Shown here: piece after piece, positions 1-9,331 of the stretch
Layout: every line of letters begins with the position of its first letter
Numbering within the stretch: position 1 is the stretch's first letter
Assembly: GCA_046756985.1 (NCBI GenBank)
Contig: JBHHXG010000001.1
Coordinates: forward strand, 1 to 50,577
DNA from: JBHHXG01 sp046756985
GTDB lineage: Bacteria > Pseudomonadota > Zetaproteobacteria > Mariprofundales > Mariprofundaceae
Direction: 5' to 3'
DNA: 50,577 bases
Notes under the pieces: model-generated
What the model was told of the DNA's origin: nothing
What the model saw: only the letters and a program-made list of their open reading frames with translations
The model's database searches: none
Translations under genes and position numbers: made by a program

Positions 1-53
1 ATCGTGCCAATGTTTACATGCGGCTTCGTGCGCTCAAACTTTTCCTTAGACAT
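1..53 (-). CDS. tuf: Elongation factor Tu, N-terminus only (cut by window edge)
   Basis: The first 17 codons read MSKEKFERTKPHVNIGT, the near-invariant start of EF-Tu, the GTPase that delivers aminoacyl-tRNA to the ribosome. A GGAG ribosome site lies 6 bases upstream of the ATG (54-63). It follows fusA by 25 bases and is the last visible gene of the str operon. The rest lies outside the window. Confidence 0.93.
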   Translation of the reverse strand, partial: MSKEKFERTKPHVNIGT

Positions 54-78
54 GATTTACTCCTTACCCTTTAACTTC

Positions 79-2157
79 TTATCCCTTCACCTGCGCAATG
101 ATCTCCTGCGCAATGTTATTGGGAACCTCTTCATAATGTTCAAACTGCATCGTGTAGTTGGCGCGACCCTGGCTCATTGAGCGCAGATTGGTGGCATAAC
201 CAAACATCTCGGCCAGTGGCACCTCGGCATCTACGACCTTGGCATTACCGCGATCAGTCATGCCCTGCACCTTGCCGCGGCGGCGATTCAGATCGCCGAC
301 GATATCGCCCATGTAATCTTCGGGGGTGACGACCTCAACTTTCATCATCGGCTCGAGCAGTACTGGACTGGCCTGCTCCGCACCGGCGCGGAAGCCCATA
401 GAGCCCGCGATTTTGAAGGCCATTTCAGACGAATCGACATCATGGTAAGAGCCGTCGTACAACGTCACCTTGATATCCACCATCGGATAACCGGCCATAA
501 CGCCATTTTCCATGGCTTCTTCAGCACCTTTGCCGACTGCAGGAATATATTCACGCGGCACCGCGCCACCAACAATCTTGTCAACAAATTCAAAGCCGGC
601 ACCAGGCTCCTGCGGCTCAATCTCCAGCCAGACATGACCATACTGGCCACGACCGCCACTTTGCCTGACAAATTTGCCCTCGGCCTTAACCGACTTGCGG
701 ATCGTTTCGCGATAAGCCACCTGTGGCTTGCCAACATTGGCATCCACGCTGAACTCACGCTGCATGCGGTCAACGAGGATTTCCAGATGCAGCTCGCCCA
801 TGCCGGAAATAATGGTCTGCCCCGTCTCATCATCCGTATGGACGCGGAAAGACGGATCTTCAGCAGCAAGCTTGCCCAGCGCCACACCCATCTTCTCCTG
901 ATCGGCCTTAGTCTTCGGCTCAATGGCTACGGAGATCACCGGATCAGGGAATTCCATACGCTCCAGCACGATCGGATCAGAATCCACGCAAAGCGTATCG
1001 CCTGTTGTCGTAGCCTTCAGACCTACGGCGGCGGCAATATCGCCGGCACGCACTTCCTTGATTTCCTTACGGTCATTGGCATGCATTTGCAGGATTCGGC
1101 CAATCCGCTCTTTTTTGCCCTTGGTTGAATTAACCACATAAGAGCCTGCGTCCAGAATACCGGAGTAAACACGGAAAAATGTCAGCGTACCAACAAACGG
1201 GTCGGTCATGACCTTGAATGCTAGCGCAGAAAAAGGCTTAACATCGGAACTTGGGCGCTCATCCTCTGCTCCAGTCTCAGGATGCACGCCCTTGATTGCC
1301 GGAACGTCCACAGGCGCCGGCATAAAGTCCACAACGGCATCCAGCAGGGTTTGTACACCTTTATTCTTGAAGGCAGTACCACACAACACCGGAATTACAT
1401 CAATCTCCAGTACAGCCTTGCGAATGCATTCCTTCAGCGCATCTTCATCGATTTCATTGCCTTCAAGATAGGCTTCCATCAGGTCATCGTCATGAACTAG
1501 TACGGCATCCAGGAGTTTTTCACGGTATTCCTCGGCCTGGCCTGTAAGCTCATCCGGAATATCGACAACATCGTACATTGCGCCCATGGCTTCGTTTTTC
1601 CAGACCACGGCTTTCATGCGCACCAGGTCCACGACGCCCTGGAAATTCTCTTCAGCACCGATTGGCAGATTCAGCGGAACGGCATTATGGCCTAGGCGCT
1701 CGCTGATCTCATCAACAACACGGAAATATTCAGCGCCGGTGCGATCCATCTTATTCACAAAGGCAATACGGGGAACATGATACTTGTCGGCCTGACGCCA
1801 TACGGTCTCGGACTGTGGCTCAACGCCACCCACGGCGCAGAATACTCCGACAGCGCCATCTAGCACGCGCAGGGAACGTTCTACCTCAATAGTAAAGTCC
1901 ACGTGGCCAGGCGTATCAATGATGTTAATCTGATGATCATTCCACTGACAGGTTGTCGCTGCGGAGGTGATGGTGATGCCGCGCTCCTGCTCCTGCGCCA
2001 TCCAGTCCATCGTCGCAGCGCCATCGTGCACCTCGCCGATTTTATGCGTTACACCTGCATAAAACAGGACGCGCTCGGTAGTTGTCGTCTTGCCGGCATC
2101 AATATGTGCCATGATGCCAATGTTGCGAACACGCTCTAACGGTGTCTTACGGGCCAC
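79..2157 (-). CDS. fusA: Elongation factor G
   Basis: Translocation GTPase of the ribosome, 692 residues, the usual length for bacterial EF-G. The P-loop [11 protein letters not shown] lies near residue 17, followed by the switch [10 protein letters not shown] and the NKMD guanine-specificity motif; the C-terminal domains include the MGFRAG and GDLNRRRG stretches. The start is GTG (MARKTPLER), with AAGGAG 9 bases upstream. It sits between rpsG and tuf in the classical str order, so it is probably co-transcribed from the promoter at 3145-3173. Nothing unusual is seen in the sequence. Confidence 0.97.
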   Translation of the reverse strand: MARKTPLERVRNIGIMAHIDAGKTTTTERVLFYAGVTHKIGEVHDGAATMDWMAQEQERGITITSAATTCQWNDHQINIIDTPGHVDFTIEVERSLRVLDGAVGVFCAVGGVEPQSETVWRQADKYHVPRIAFVNKMDRTGAEYFRVVDEISERLGHNAVPLNLPIGAEENFQGVVDLVRMKAVVWKNEAMGAMYDVVDIPDELTGQAEEYREKLLDAVLVHDDDLMEAYLEGNEIDEDALKECIRKAVLEIDVIPVLCGTAFKNKGVQTLLDAVVDFMPAPVDVPAIKGVHPETGAEDERPSSDVKPFSALAFKVMTDPFVGTLTFFRVYSGILDAGSYVVNSTKGKKERIGRILQMHANDRKEIKEVRAGDIAAAVGLKATTTGDTLCVDSDPIVLERMEFPDPVISVAIEPKTKADQEKMGVALGKLAAEDPSFRVHTDDETGQTIISGMGELHLEILVDRMQREFSVDANVGKPQVAYRETIRKSVKAEGKFVRQSGGRGQYGHVWLEIEPQEPGAGFEFVDKIVGGAVPREYIPAVGKGAEEAMENGVMAGYPMVDIKVTLYDGSYHDVDSSEMAFKIAGSMGFRAGAEQASPVLLEPMMKVEVVTPEDYMGDIVGDLNRRRGKVQGMTDRGNAKVVDAEVPLAEMFGYATNLRSMSQGRANYTMQFEHYEEVPNNIAQEIIAQVKG

Positions 2158-2214
2158 GATCCGCTACTCCTTCATCCAGTCAGTTAAAAGAACAAATAAA
2201 TAAAAACTAAACCA

Positions 2215-2685
2215 CTACCATCGGTAGTGTGAAAATGCCTTGTTAGCCTCAGCCATGCGATGCGTTTCATCGCGCTTCTTGAATGCTCCGCCACGCTCGG
2301 CGATTGCATCCGCGATTTCATTACCCAGACGCTCGGCCATCGTATGCTCCGAACGGTTACGGGCATATTCAACCAGCCAGCGTACCGCTAATGCAGCTTG
2401 GCGGCGCTCGGAAACCTCTATCGGCACCTGATACGTTGCACCGCCGACACGGCGAGACTTTACTTCCACAGCGGGCTTCACCGCTTCCAATGCCTTGTGC
2501 AGCGTTGACAGCGCCTCACTGCCTGCCTTTTTGGCAGCAATATCCATTGCCGTGTAAACAATACCTTCTGCAACAGACTTCTTTCCGTCCAACATTACCT
2601 TGTTCACAACATTGGACACCTGACGATCGCCATATTTGGCATCGGGCGTCACCGGACGGCGGCTGGGGGGACCTTTACGCGGCAT
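2215..2685 (-). CDS. rpsG: 30S ribosomal protein S7
   Basis: Primary 16S rRNA-binding protein that nucleates the 30S head, 156 residues, the typical length. It begins [12 protein letters not shown] and contains the conserved [16 protein letters not shown] segment. The ATG is preceded by GGAG at 7 bases. It lies 16 bases downstream of rpsL and 57 bases upstream of fusA. In other proteobacteria S7 can repress translation of its own operon by binding the rpsL-rpsG spacer; here that spacer is only 16 bases, so that control, if present, must use a different site. Confidence 0.97.
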   Translation of the reverse strand: MPRKGPPSRRPVTPDAKYGDRQVSNVVNKVMLDGKKSVAEGIVYTAMDIAAKKAGSEALSTLHKALEAVKPAVEVKSRRVGGATYQVPIEVSERRQAALAVRWLVEYARNRSEHTMAERLGNEIADAIAERGGAFKKRDETHRMAEANKAFSHYRW

Positions 2686-2701
2686 CTGCTATCTCCTCAA
2701 C

Positions 2702-3073
2702 TTACTTCGGACGCTTGGCGCCATACTTCGAGCGGGCCTGTTTGCGACCTTCAACGCCCGTTGTATCAAGCACACCACGGAGAATATGGTAGCGCACGCC
2801 CGGCAAATCCTTCACGCGGCCGCCACGGATCAACACCACGGAATGTTCCTGCAACTTATGCCCCTCACCTGGAATATAGGCTGTCACTTCCATGCCATTG
2901 GTCAGGCGCACACGTGCCACCTTACGAAGTGCCGAGTTTGGCTTCTTCGGCGTCGTCGTATACACGCGCGTGCATACGCCGCGACGCTGCGGACAGGCCT
3001 GCAGGGCCGGAACCTTGTTGATTTTTCGCTTGTCCTTGCGACTGTTGCGAATCAACTGATTAATCGTTGGCAT
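2702..3073 (-). CDS. rpsL: 30S ribosomal protein S12
   Basis: Decoding-centre protein of the small subunit, 123 residues. The conserved segments [19 protein letters not shown] and [12 protein letters not shown] are intact, with lysines at the positions that change in streptomycin resistance, so the wild-type sensitive form is predicted. The ATG at 3073 is preceded by a GAGG ribosome site. It is the first gene of the str operon, about 65 bases downstream of the predicted transcription start. Confidence 0.97.
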   Translation of the reverse strand: MPTINQLIRNSRKDKRKINKVPALQACPQRRGVCTRVYTTTPKKPNSALRKVARVRLTNGMEVTAYIPGEGHKLQEHSVVLIRGGRVKDLPGVRYHILRGVLDTTGVEGRKQARSKYGAKRPK

Positions 3074-3144
3074 CGTTACCTCATCTCCAAACTTTCACTT
3101 CACACGAATACACCCGGATGACGGGGTCCGGCGAAGGGTCGCGA

Positions 3145-3173
3145 ACCATAGTGTCGAGACCTGCCACTGTCAA
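3145..3173 (-). promoter_or_regulatory. sigma70-type promoter of the str operon
   Basis: On the minus strand a perfect TTGACA (3168-3173) is followed by a 17-base spacer and TATGGT (3145-3150). This leaves a leader of about 65 bases before rpsL. The rest of the 238-base gap between rpsL and the GlpD-like gene shows no gene and no clean terminator for the preceding gene. Confidence 0.75.
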
Positions 3174-3311
3174 CCGCCTTTCAGCCTGATTGTCTACATC
3201 CGGAGAACGATGGCATAGCAACGCTTTGCGCTACATGATGCAATACGGAACACACCATCGTTTCGGGGTTATGGCCGGCCGCCGAAAACAGAGGCCGGAT
3301 TGGATACCAGC

Positions 3312-4496
3312 TTACTCTGTGGGGGCGATGCGATGCAGGGAAATGTTACGGGTATCGCCCTTGGGCGGGCGTGCTCCAAGCCGCTGTTTTACCTGACTGA
3401 TTACCTTCTCAGCCGTGGCCCGATAGGTGGTCAGTTTGCCACCATATATGGTCACAAGTCTGGAGTCAGGTCCGCCATGCCAGTGAATCATCGTTTCGCG
3501 TGAACGGTAAAAAGCCGCACCTTCGGCCTTTGGCAATACGCGCAGGCCGGCGAAACTGTCAATCACAGTGCCGGCATATGATGGAAAATAGTGGTGCGTG
3601 GTTTCCAGTAAATAGTCGATCTCTTCCTGCAAAGGATGCACCTCTGCAGGATCACCGGTATACATCGTTTCCGTTGTGCCTATCAGTGTATGTCCATGCC
3701 ATGGTATGAACAGCACCGGTCGCCTGTCGCGCGGCGCCTCAACAAAAAATACACCCTGATGCATCGGCTGATCGACAATGATGTGCGTCCCCTGCACCAG
3801 ATCAACGGCCCGCTTGTCCACAGCCGGCGTGACCCGGTCAAGCACATCATTGGCCCAAGGCCCGCCCGCATTGATGAGTACCCGGCAATTCACCTGATAT
3901 TCTTCCTCATTGTGCAAATAGCTGACTTTATAAGCGGCATCTTCCCGACTGGCTGATATAAACCGAATCGGGCATTGCAGCTCCGTGCCCAGAGAAATAG
4001 CAGATTGCATGACAGCCCGGGTAAGCGCTGCATCATCGGTCTGGGCATCCTGATAGCGGAACACTTTCAGAAGGCCATCCGTATTGATGCCTCCAAGATT
4101 CTCCCACTGACTGCGGGGCACGGTTGTAAAGCGCACTTCCGGCGCCATGCCGGCAAAGATGGCGTAGATAGAAAGACCGATACGAATCTGCCAGGGGCTG
4201 CGTTTCGTCTGGTGGTAAACAGGTATATAGAAGTCAATACGATGCACCAGATCCGGCGCAAGTTTTAATAGTCGCTCCCGCTCATGCAGGGCTTCCCTGA
4301 CCAGGCTGAACTGGGCGGTTTCCAGATAGCGCAGGCCACCATGAATCAGCTTGCTTGATTTGCTCGATGTGCCGGCTGCCAGCGCAGTCTCTTCCAACAC
4401 AAGCACAGAGTAACCAGCCGCCGCGGCTGCCTGTGCAATACCACAACCGTGGATGCCACCGCCAATGATAACCACGTCATAATCCACGGTGGCCAC
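3312..4496 (-). CDS. Short GlpD-like FAD-dependent glycerol-3-phosphate dehydrogenase
   Basis: Predicted to oxidise sn-glycerol 3-phosphate to dihydroxyacetone phosphate and pass electrons to quinone at the membrane. The N-terminal FAD-binding loop IIGGGIHGCGIAQ starts near residue 9, and SSKSSKLIHGGLRYLE and a late VTIYGGKLTTYRATAEKV match the GlpD family. At 394 residues it lacks the C-terminal domain of about 100 residues found in classical GlpD, yet it ends cleanly, so it looks like a short family form and not a broken gene. It starts with GTG, with AAGGGG 6 bases upstream, 3 bases after the phosphodiesterase gene that would supply its substrate. Confidence 0.82.
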   Translation of the reverse strand: MATVDYDVVIIGGGIHGCGIAQAAAAAGYSVLVLEETALAAGTSSKSSKLIHGGLRYLETAQFSLVREALHERERLLKLAPDLVHRIDFYIPVYHQTKRSPWQIRIGLSIYAIFAGMAPEVRFTTVPRSQWENLGGINTDGLLKVFRYQDAQTDDAALTRAVMQSAISLGTELQCPIRFISASREDAAYKVSYLHNEEEYQVNCRVLINAGGPWANDVLDRVTPAVDKRAVDLVQGTHIIVDQPMHQGVFFVEAPRDRRPVLFIPWHGHTLIGTTETMYTGDPAEVHPLQEEIDYLLETTHHYFPSYAGTVIDSFAGLRVLPKAEGAAFYRSRETMIHWHGGPDSRLVTIYGGKLTTYRATAEKVISQVKQRLGARPPKGDTRNISLHRIAPTE

Positions 4497-4499
4497 CCC

Positions 4500-5231
4500 T
4501 TACCCCTTTGCCGCCGCTTGCGCGGCCAGCATCTCGCCAATGGCAAAGGTTTCAACGAAATGGGCCCCCCGATGTCCAAGCTCCTGCGCCAGTGCCGGCC
4601 GGGTCACATCGTAGATGGCCAGTTTCATGCCGTTGATCTCCAGCGAACCGCTTTCAGGCAGCATGTCAATGTCACAGAACAGATATTGCGGTCGGACTTC
4701 TTTGACGATGCTCTGATTGCGCTCCTGCCAGTGTTTCAGAATAAACCCGGTTTGCCAGCCCTGTTGCCTGGCCTCGATCAGAATGTCTGGAGAAGATGAA
4801 ATAATGATACACTGACCTTCAATGGGCCGAAGCACGCGGGCCACCTGATCCAGAACGGCATGCAAGCCGAAATGGTCAATGCTGATTCTTTTCAGCTCGA
4901 CAAAGATATGCACCTGCGGATGGCGGCCCACGTATCCGGAAACCTCCTGTAAGGTGCTGATGGGTTCAGGATCATCGTCGTCGGCCTGATCCAGGAAGAC
5001 CTTAAGGCGCCTGAGCTGCTCGACAGTATGCTTGTGAATGTAGCCGCTCTGCCCGCACAGGCGCCCCATGCCACGGTCATGAAACAGCACAGGCACACGG
5101 TCAGCGCTTAACTGGATATCGATTTCTATATGGGATGCCCCGGCATCAATGGCAGCGGCTATGCTGGCAAGCGTGTTTTCGGGGAAACGCATCGGATATC
5201 CCCGGTGAGCAACAAGTGTTGGCCTGTCCAT
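4500..5231 (-). CDS. Glycerophosphodiester phosphodiesterase
   Basis: Hydrolyses glycerophosphodiesters from deacylated phospholipids to glycerol 3-phosphate and an alcohol. In 243 residues it shows the GDPD signature: AHRG (8-11), PENT (17-20), the metal-binding IEIDIQ with Glu36 and Asp38, and FHD with His51. No signal peptide is seen, so it resembles the cytoplasmic UgpQ type. It is the first gene of a two-gene unit with the GlpD-like enzyme; the pair makes a short salvage route from membrane lipid head groups to central metabolism. Confidence 0.88.
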   Translation of the reverse strand: MDRPTLVAHRGYPMRFPENTLASIAAAIDAGASHIEIDIQLSADRVPVLFHDRGMGRLCGQSGYIHKHTVEQLRRLKVFLDQADDDDPEPISTLQEVSGYVGRHPQVHIFVELKRISIDHFGLHAVLDQVARVLRPIEGQCIIISSSPDILIEARQQGWQTGFILKHWQERNQSIVKEVRPQYLFCDIDMLPESGSLEINGMKLAIYDVTRPALAQELGHRGAHFVETFAIGEMLAAQAAAKG

Positions 5232-5306
5232 ACTTCTAATCTAGCGCAAATCGCTCCCATTCGGGCGGAATTGACTGGCGATTTTTGATTTTCAGATACG
5301 AGTATC

Positions 5307-6701
5307 CTAACTCAGTGTCTGCACCATCTCCTCGCATGCCTTTTTGGCATCGGAAAAGAACATCATTGTTTTATCCATGAAGAACAGCTCATTTTGCAGG
5401 CCTGCATAGCCTGCCGCCATGGAACGTTTGATAAAGATCACGTGCTGTGCCTTGTCCACATCGAGTACCGGCATGCCGTAAATCGGACTGGAAGGATCGG
5501 TCTTTGCCGCCGGGTTTGTAACATCGTTGGCACCAATGACCAATGCCACATCGGCATCGGAAAATTCCGAGTTGATCTCATCCATCTCGTGCACAATGTC
5601 ATACGGCACATCTGCCTCGGCGAGCAACACATTCATATGTCCCGGCATGCGGCCGGCAACCGGGTGGATGGCAAAACGCACCTGTACACCTGCTTCGGAG
5701 AGCACATCCACAAGCTCCTTCAGGGCATGCTGTGCACGCGCTACAGCCAGACCATAACCGGGGACGATGATCACACTGCGCGAGTTTTTCAACAGAAAAC
5801 CGGCATCTTCGGCACTGCCTGCCTTGACCGGGCGATCTTCAGCGCCAGCCGTCGAAGCTGCTGCACTTTCACCACCAAAGCCGCCAAGCAGGACATTAAA
5901 CAGCGAACGGTTCATCGCTTTGCACATGATGTAGGACAGAATCGCACCGGATGAGCCGACCAGCGCACCTGCCACGATCAGCATGCTGTTGCCCAGTGTA
6001 AAGCCGATGCCCGCTGCCGCCCAGCCGGAATAGGAGTTCAACATGGATACGATCACCGGCATATCGGCACCGCCAATCGGCACAATCAACAATATGCCAA
6101 GCAGCAGCGCGATGGCGGTCATCATCAGAAAACTTGTCCAGTCCTGGTTGATGCAGAACATGATGCCGGCGCCAATCATCGCCAGACCAAGCGCCAGATT
6201 CAGCAAATGCTGGCCTTTGAACACCAGCGGAGCACCGGACAGAAGTCCCTGCAGTTTGCCGAAGGCAATCAGCGATGCAGTAAATGTGATGGCACCGATA
6301 AAGGTGCCGAGGAACAGTTCGATGCGGCTGGCCACGCCAAGTCCGCCGCCAGCCTGTGCAATGCCATACGCCGACGGCTCATACAGGGCTGATACAGCAA
6401 TCATGACTGCCGCCAGCCCGACCAGCGAATGCATGGCTGCAACCAGCTGCGGCATGTGCGTCATGGGAATCTTTCTGGCTACGGTAACACCTGCTATACC
6501 ACCAACGGCAACCAGCGCAAAAATCCAGGCGTAATTCTGCACCGTATCCAGTTGTAGCGTGACAACCACGGCAATCAGCATACCGGCCATGCCATAGATA
6601 TTGCCCCGGCGTGCGGTCTCCGGTGACGACAGGCCCTTGAGCGCCAGTATTAGCAATACCGAAGCGGCCAGATAGGCCAGCGCTACAAAATTTGCGCTCA
6701 T
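5307..6701 (-). CDS. pntB: NAD(P) transhydrogenase subunit beta
   Basis: Membrane and NADP(H)-binding subunit of the proton-translocating transhydrogenase, which uses the proton gradient to reduce NADP+ with NADH. The 464 residues start with a run of about nine membrane segments and end in the soluble NADP-binding domain III with VPGYGLAVARAQH and the late GANDVTNPAA motif. It lies 9 bases after pntA2. In a lithotroph with a low-potential-donor shortage, such an enzyme is a plausible NADPH source; that role is inference. Confidence 0.95.
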   Translation of the reverse strand: MSANFVALAYLAASVLLILALKGLSSPETARRGNIYGMAGMLIAVVVTLQLDTVQNYAWIFALVAVGGIAGVTVARKIPMTHMPQLVAAMHSLVGLAAVMIAVSALYEPSAYGIAQAGGGLGVASRIELFLGTFIGAITFTASLIAFGKLQGLLSGAPLVFKGQHLLNLALGLAMIGAGIMFCINQDWTSFLMMTAIALLLGILLIVPIGGADMPVIVSMLNSYSGWAAAGIGFTLGNSMLIVAGALVGSSGAILSYIMCKAMNRSLFNVLLGGFGGESAAASTAGAEDRPVKAGSAEDAGFLLKNSRSVIIVPGYGLAVARAQHALKELVDVLSEAGVQVRFAIHPVAGRMPGHMNVLLAEADVPYDIVHEMDEINSEFSDADVALVIGANDVTNPAAKTDPSSPIYGMPVLDVDKAQHVIFIKRSMAAGYAGLQNELFFMDKTMMFFSDAKKACEEMVQTLS

Positions 6702-6710
6702 CGTCTTCTC

Positions 6711-7052
6711 CTACTGCCGCTTTTTGTACATGCCCAGCATGCGCTGCGTAACCATGAAACCACCGAAGATATTGATCGACACCAGCCCCACAGCAATCAG
6801 GCCGAGCAATGTTCCCAGACCCATCTCCAGTGGGCCGGCTGCGAGAATGGCACCAACGATGATGATACTGGAAATCGCATTGGTCAGGCTCATCAAGGGC
6901 GTATGCAAGGCAGGAGTCACGTTCCAGACCACGTGATAGCCGATAAAAATCGCCAGCACGAAGACGGTAAATGCGATCACGAACGGATCGACCGTATCCT
7001 GTGTAGCTTGTGCCGCAAGCTCAGCTGCCTGAGCTGCTTCCGCATGATTCAT
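6711..7052 (-). CDS. pntA2: NAD(P) transhydrogenase subunit alpha, part 2 (membrane)
   Basis: Small membrane piece of the alpha subunit (domain II), 113 residues with three or four hydrophobic segments, including [20 protein letters not shown] and a segment beginning [14 protein letters not shown] residues in the middle. In this organism alpha is split in two, as in Rhodospirillum and many other proteobacteria, whereas E. coli has one fused PntA. The ATG overlaps the stop of pntA1 by 4 bases (ATGA), so the two parts are probably translationally coupled. Confidence 0.92.
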   Translation of the reverse strand: MNHAEAAQAAELAAQATQDTVDPFVIAFTVFVLAIFIGYHVVWNVTPALHTPLMSLTNAISSIIIVGAILAAGPLEMGLGTLLGLIAVGLVSINIFGGFMVTQRMLGMYKKRQ

Positions 7053-8185
7053 AGATCACCTCCTTTCCCTAACAATTGAGGCTTGAGAAATTCACCGTCC
7101 CGGCAGAGCAATGAACCTTCAACAATTTCGTCTTCAGTGTTGATGATCAGATCACCTGTCTCCTTATCCAGAAGCAGACTGATGAAATTGAATACATTGC
7201 GTGCAAACAGGCTGCTTGCATCCGTTGCCATCGTTGAAGGAATATTGCCAACACCAACAAGGGTCACGCCGTGCCTGACCACCACTTTATCCAACTCGGA
7301 TAAGGGACAGTTGCCACCCATCTCCACAGCCAGATCCACAATCACAGAACCCGGCTTCATCGCTTTGACCATGTCCTCGCTAATCAGTTCCGGCGCCGGC
7401 TTACCCGGAATCAACGCCGTTGTAATAATAATATCGGCAGCAGCAGCGCGCTGGGCAATCAGCTCAGCCTGCCTGCGCTTATAGTCTTCGCTCATTTCTT
7501 TTGCATAGCCGCCGGCATCTTCCGCATCTTCATCTGCTGGCACCTCAATAAACTTCGCCCCCAGACTCTCGACCTGCTCCTTGGCGGCAGCCCGCACATC
7601 GAAGACCTCAACCATGGCACCCAGCCTGCGTGCTGTCGCAATCGCCTGCAGACCAGCCACACCGGCGCCCATCACCAGCACCCTGGCTGGTTGTACTGTG
7701 CCGGCAGCCGTCATCAGCATCGGCATGAAACGGCTGTAATGCTCCAGCGCCAGCAATACGGCCTTGTAACCTGCGATGTTGGCCTGGGAAGAAAGTACAT
7801 CCATGCTTTGCGCACGGGAAATACGCGGAATCATCTCCAGCGAGAAACAGGTCAGGCCCCTCTTGCTGTATTCTTCCAGCAGAGGGTTGGTGAACGGCGA
7901 AAACAGCCCGACAACCGTGATGCCTTTCTTCAAATCGGATAATTCGGACTTTGACGGCGCACGGACCTTCAGCACAAGATCGGCACCTGCACAGGTTTTC
8001 GCAAAGCCATCGGCCAGTGTGGCGCCAGCTGCTTCATAGTCAGCGTCTGCAAACATACTGGCGATGCCAGCTCCCTGTTGGACAACAACATCACAGCCTG
8101 CAGCGGTAAGTTTTTTAACTGTTTCAGGAGTTGCGGCGACTCTGGCCTCATGCTCGTATGTCTCAGCAGAAACCGCGATGCGCAT
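7049..8185 (-). CDS. pntA1: NAD(P) transhydrogenase subunit alpha, part 1 (NAD-binding)
   Basis: Soluble NAD(H)-binding domain I of transhydrogenase, related to alanine dehydrogenase. It begins [20 protein letters not shown] and carries the dinucleotide fold [22 protein letters not shown] longer frame starts 10 codons earlier, but ATG at 8185 has AAGGGGG about 6 bases upstream and matches the family N-terminus, giving 378 residues. It is the first gene of pntA1-pntA2-pntB. Confidence 0.94.
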   Translation of the reverse strand: MRIAVSAETYEHEARVAATPETVKKLTAAGCDVVVQQGAGIASMFADADYEAAGATLADGFAKTCAGADLVLKVRAPSKSELSDLKKGITVVGLFSPFTNPLLEEYSKRGLTCFSLEMIPRISRAQSMDVLSSQANIAGYKAVLLALEHYSRFMPMLMTAAGTVQPARVLVMGAGVAGLQAIATARRLGAMVEVFDVRAAAKEQVESLGAKFIEVPADEDAEDAGGYAKEMSEDYKRRQAELIAQRAAAADIIITTALIPGKPAPELISEDMVKAMKPGSVIVDLAVEMGGNCPLSELDKVVVRHGVTLVGVGNIPSTMATDASSLFARNVFNFISLLLDKETGDLIINTEDEIVEGSLLCRDGEFLKPQLLGKGGDL

Positions 8186-8265
8186 CTCATTCCCCCTTGT
8201 CCGGCTGCAGCGCATGGCTCCAGCACTGCTTAAAGAGAGCGGCAGTGTAGTCCGGCTGGATGGTT

Positions 8266-8691
8266 TTACAAGCTCAGAGCGACTTTTATCAGCTCACCTT
8301 TACCATTTTCCGGCAGTACCATCTCAATCAGTTCTGTAGTCGGCACATAGGCATGTGGGTAACGGAAAAGGTCATCATCGCGCACAGCTTCGTCATACAT
8401 CAGAAGATCAAGGTCCAGCGTGCGTGGCTGCCACGAGCCTTGGGAACGATTCCGCCCATGCACGTCCTCCAATCCTTTCAACCATGCGCGCAATATACTC
8501 TCATCCGGAACATCGGTGATCAGACAGCAGGCATTCAGGAAATCATCAGCATCCATACCAACGGCTGCGGAACGGTACACCGAAGAAAACCTGGCCTCAG
8601 GAAAACGCTTTCTGATTGCAGCCGCCGCTGAAGACATATGTCGCTCCGGCTCAATATTCGATCCCATGCCGATCAGCGCGCTGTGTATCAT
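8266..8691 (-). CDS. folK: 2-amino-4-hydroxy-6-hydroxymethyldihydropteridine pyrophosphokinase
   Basis: Transfers pyrophosphate from ATP to hydroxymethyl-dihydropterin in folate synthesis. The start at 8691 gives 141 residues beginning MIHSALIGMGSNIEPE, the usual HPPK start; its ATG overlaps the folB stop by 4 bases. The catalytic and metal-binding segment GSWQPRTLDLDLLMYD, with the DLDLL motif, is present, as is the PHAYVPTTELIE segment equivalent to the family's PHPxxxxRxFVL. A frame running 29 residues further upstream lies inside folB and is rejected. Confidence 0.92.
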   Translation of the reverse strand: MIHSALIGMGSNIEPERHMSSAAAAIRKRFPEARFSSVYRSAAVGMDADDFLNACCLITDVPDESILRAWLKGLEDVHGRNRSQGSWQPRTLDLDLLMYDEAVRDDDLFRYPHAYVPTTELIEMVLPENGKGELIKVALSL

Positions 8692-9056
8692 CCCTCCCGG
8701 CTGCCTCGTTCGATGACCACAGCCACGTTCTCGCTGCCGCGCACGGCACCTGGCTTGGACATCTTCAGCCGCAGCCACGGCACATGAAACTCTTCGAGCA
8801 CAATGCTGGCACAGGCCTCGGCCAGCGACTCAATCAGCCCAAAGCTGGAGCCTTCAACAAAGGCAATCAGCCGTTTGGAAACTGCCTTATAATCCAGCGT
8901 ATCGTCGATATCGTCGGAGCCGGCTGCCTTTTTAATGTCCCAGCGCATTTCAAGATCCAGGCGTACGGTCTGACGAATTTCCCGTTCCCAGTCGAAAATG
9001 CCAATCACCGTGCGCACTTCCAGACCTTCAATCAGAATCAGATCATTTACAGTCAT
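8688..9056 (-). CDS. folB: Dihydroneopterin aldolase
   Basis: Cleaves dihydroneopterin to hydroxymethyl-dihydropterin and glycolaldehyde, the step before FolK. In 122 residues it shows LILIEGLEVRTVIGIFDWER, the family's GIhdWEr start, and the late PGAVRGSENVAVVIER segment. The ATG has AGGGG 7 bases upstream. It forms a two-gene folate unit with folK and is transcribed away from the zinc-finger gene. Confidence 0.93.
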   Translation of the reverse strand: MTVNDLILIEGLEVRTVIGIFDWEREIRQTVRLDLEMRWDIKKAAGSDDIDDTLDYKAVSKRLIAFVEGSSFGLIESLAEACASIVLEEFHVPWLRLKMSKPGAVRGSENVAVVIERGSREG

Positions 9057-9091
9057 CGCATGCCCCTTTTTTTATGTCGGAAAGCCCAAGC

Positions 9092-9119
9092 TTGACACAT
9101 TGATGCGTCTTCACACAAT
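9092..9119 (+). promoter_or_regulatory. Predicted sigma70 promoter of the CHCC zinc-finger gene
   Basis: A perfect TTGACA (9092-9097) is followed by a 16-base spacer and CACAAT (9114-9119). It lies in the 98-base gap between folB and the small gene, and predicts transcription from about 9126. Confidence 0.5.
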
Positions 9120-9124
9120 TCGCC

Positions 9125-9146
9125 CCTCCTGAAAAGCCTGAGGAGG
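9125..9146 (+). promoter_or_regulatory. Hairpin covering the ribosome binding site
   Basis: CCTCCT (9125-9130) is a perfect complement of the Shine-Dalgarno AGGAGG (9141-9146), with a 10-base loop. The ATG follows 8 bases later at 9155. If the promoter call is right, the left arm is at the very 5' end of the message, so a small shift of the start site would remove the hairpin. Confidence 0.5.
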
Positions 9147-9154
9147 AATGATTC

Positions 9155-9331
9155 ATGGGTACAGATGTCATCAAAGTAACTGAAGAAGTTGTTTCATGCT
9201 CAGACAATGGCCAGCACCCGCTGGTTTACATCAGCCTGAAGAACGGCGAAGGCAGCTGCCAGTATTGTGGTCAGGTCTTCGTTCGCGTTAAAAACGATGA
9301 CGATCGCACATCTCAGCAGGAAGCCGCCTAA
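9155..9331 (+). CDS. Small CHCC zinc-finger protein (NDUFS6-like family)
   Basis: A 58-residue protein starting MGTDVIKVTEEVVSCSDNG, with a strong AGGAGG site. Cys15, His21, Cys36 and Cys39 (CQYCGQ) form the CHCC zinc-binding pattern of the zf-CHCC family. That fold is found in the mitochondrial complex I subunit NDUFS6 and as stand-alone bacterial proteins; the bacterial role is unknown to me. It stands alone on the plus strand between folB and rlmB, and its stop codon overlaps the rlmB stop, tail to tail. Confidence 0.85.
   Translation: MGTDVIKVTEEVVSCSDNGQHPLVYISLKNGEGSCQYCGQVFVRVKNDDDRTSQQEAA

Noticed and set aside
442..1128. A 228-codon open frame on the plus strand inside fusA
   Set aside because: It is antisense to a highly conserved gene, has no ribosome site and reads as low-complexity shadow sequence.
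5248..5284. Inverted repeat AAATCGC/GCGATTT between the phosphodiesterase gene and pntB, with a T-run on the plus strand
   Set aside because: The arms are 23 bases apart, and the T-run is on the strand with no gene to end, so neither terminator nor operator is supported.
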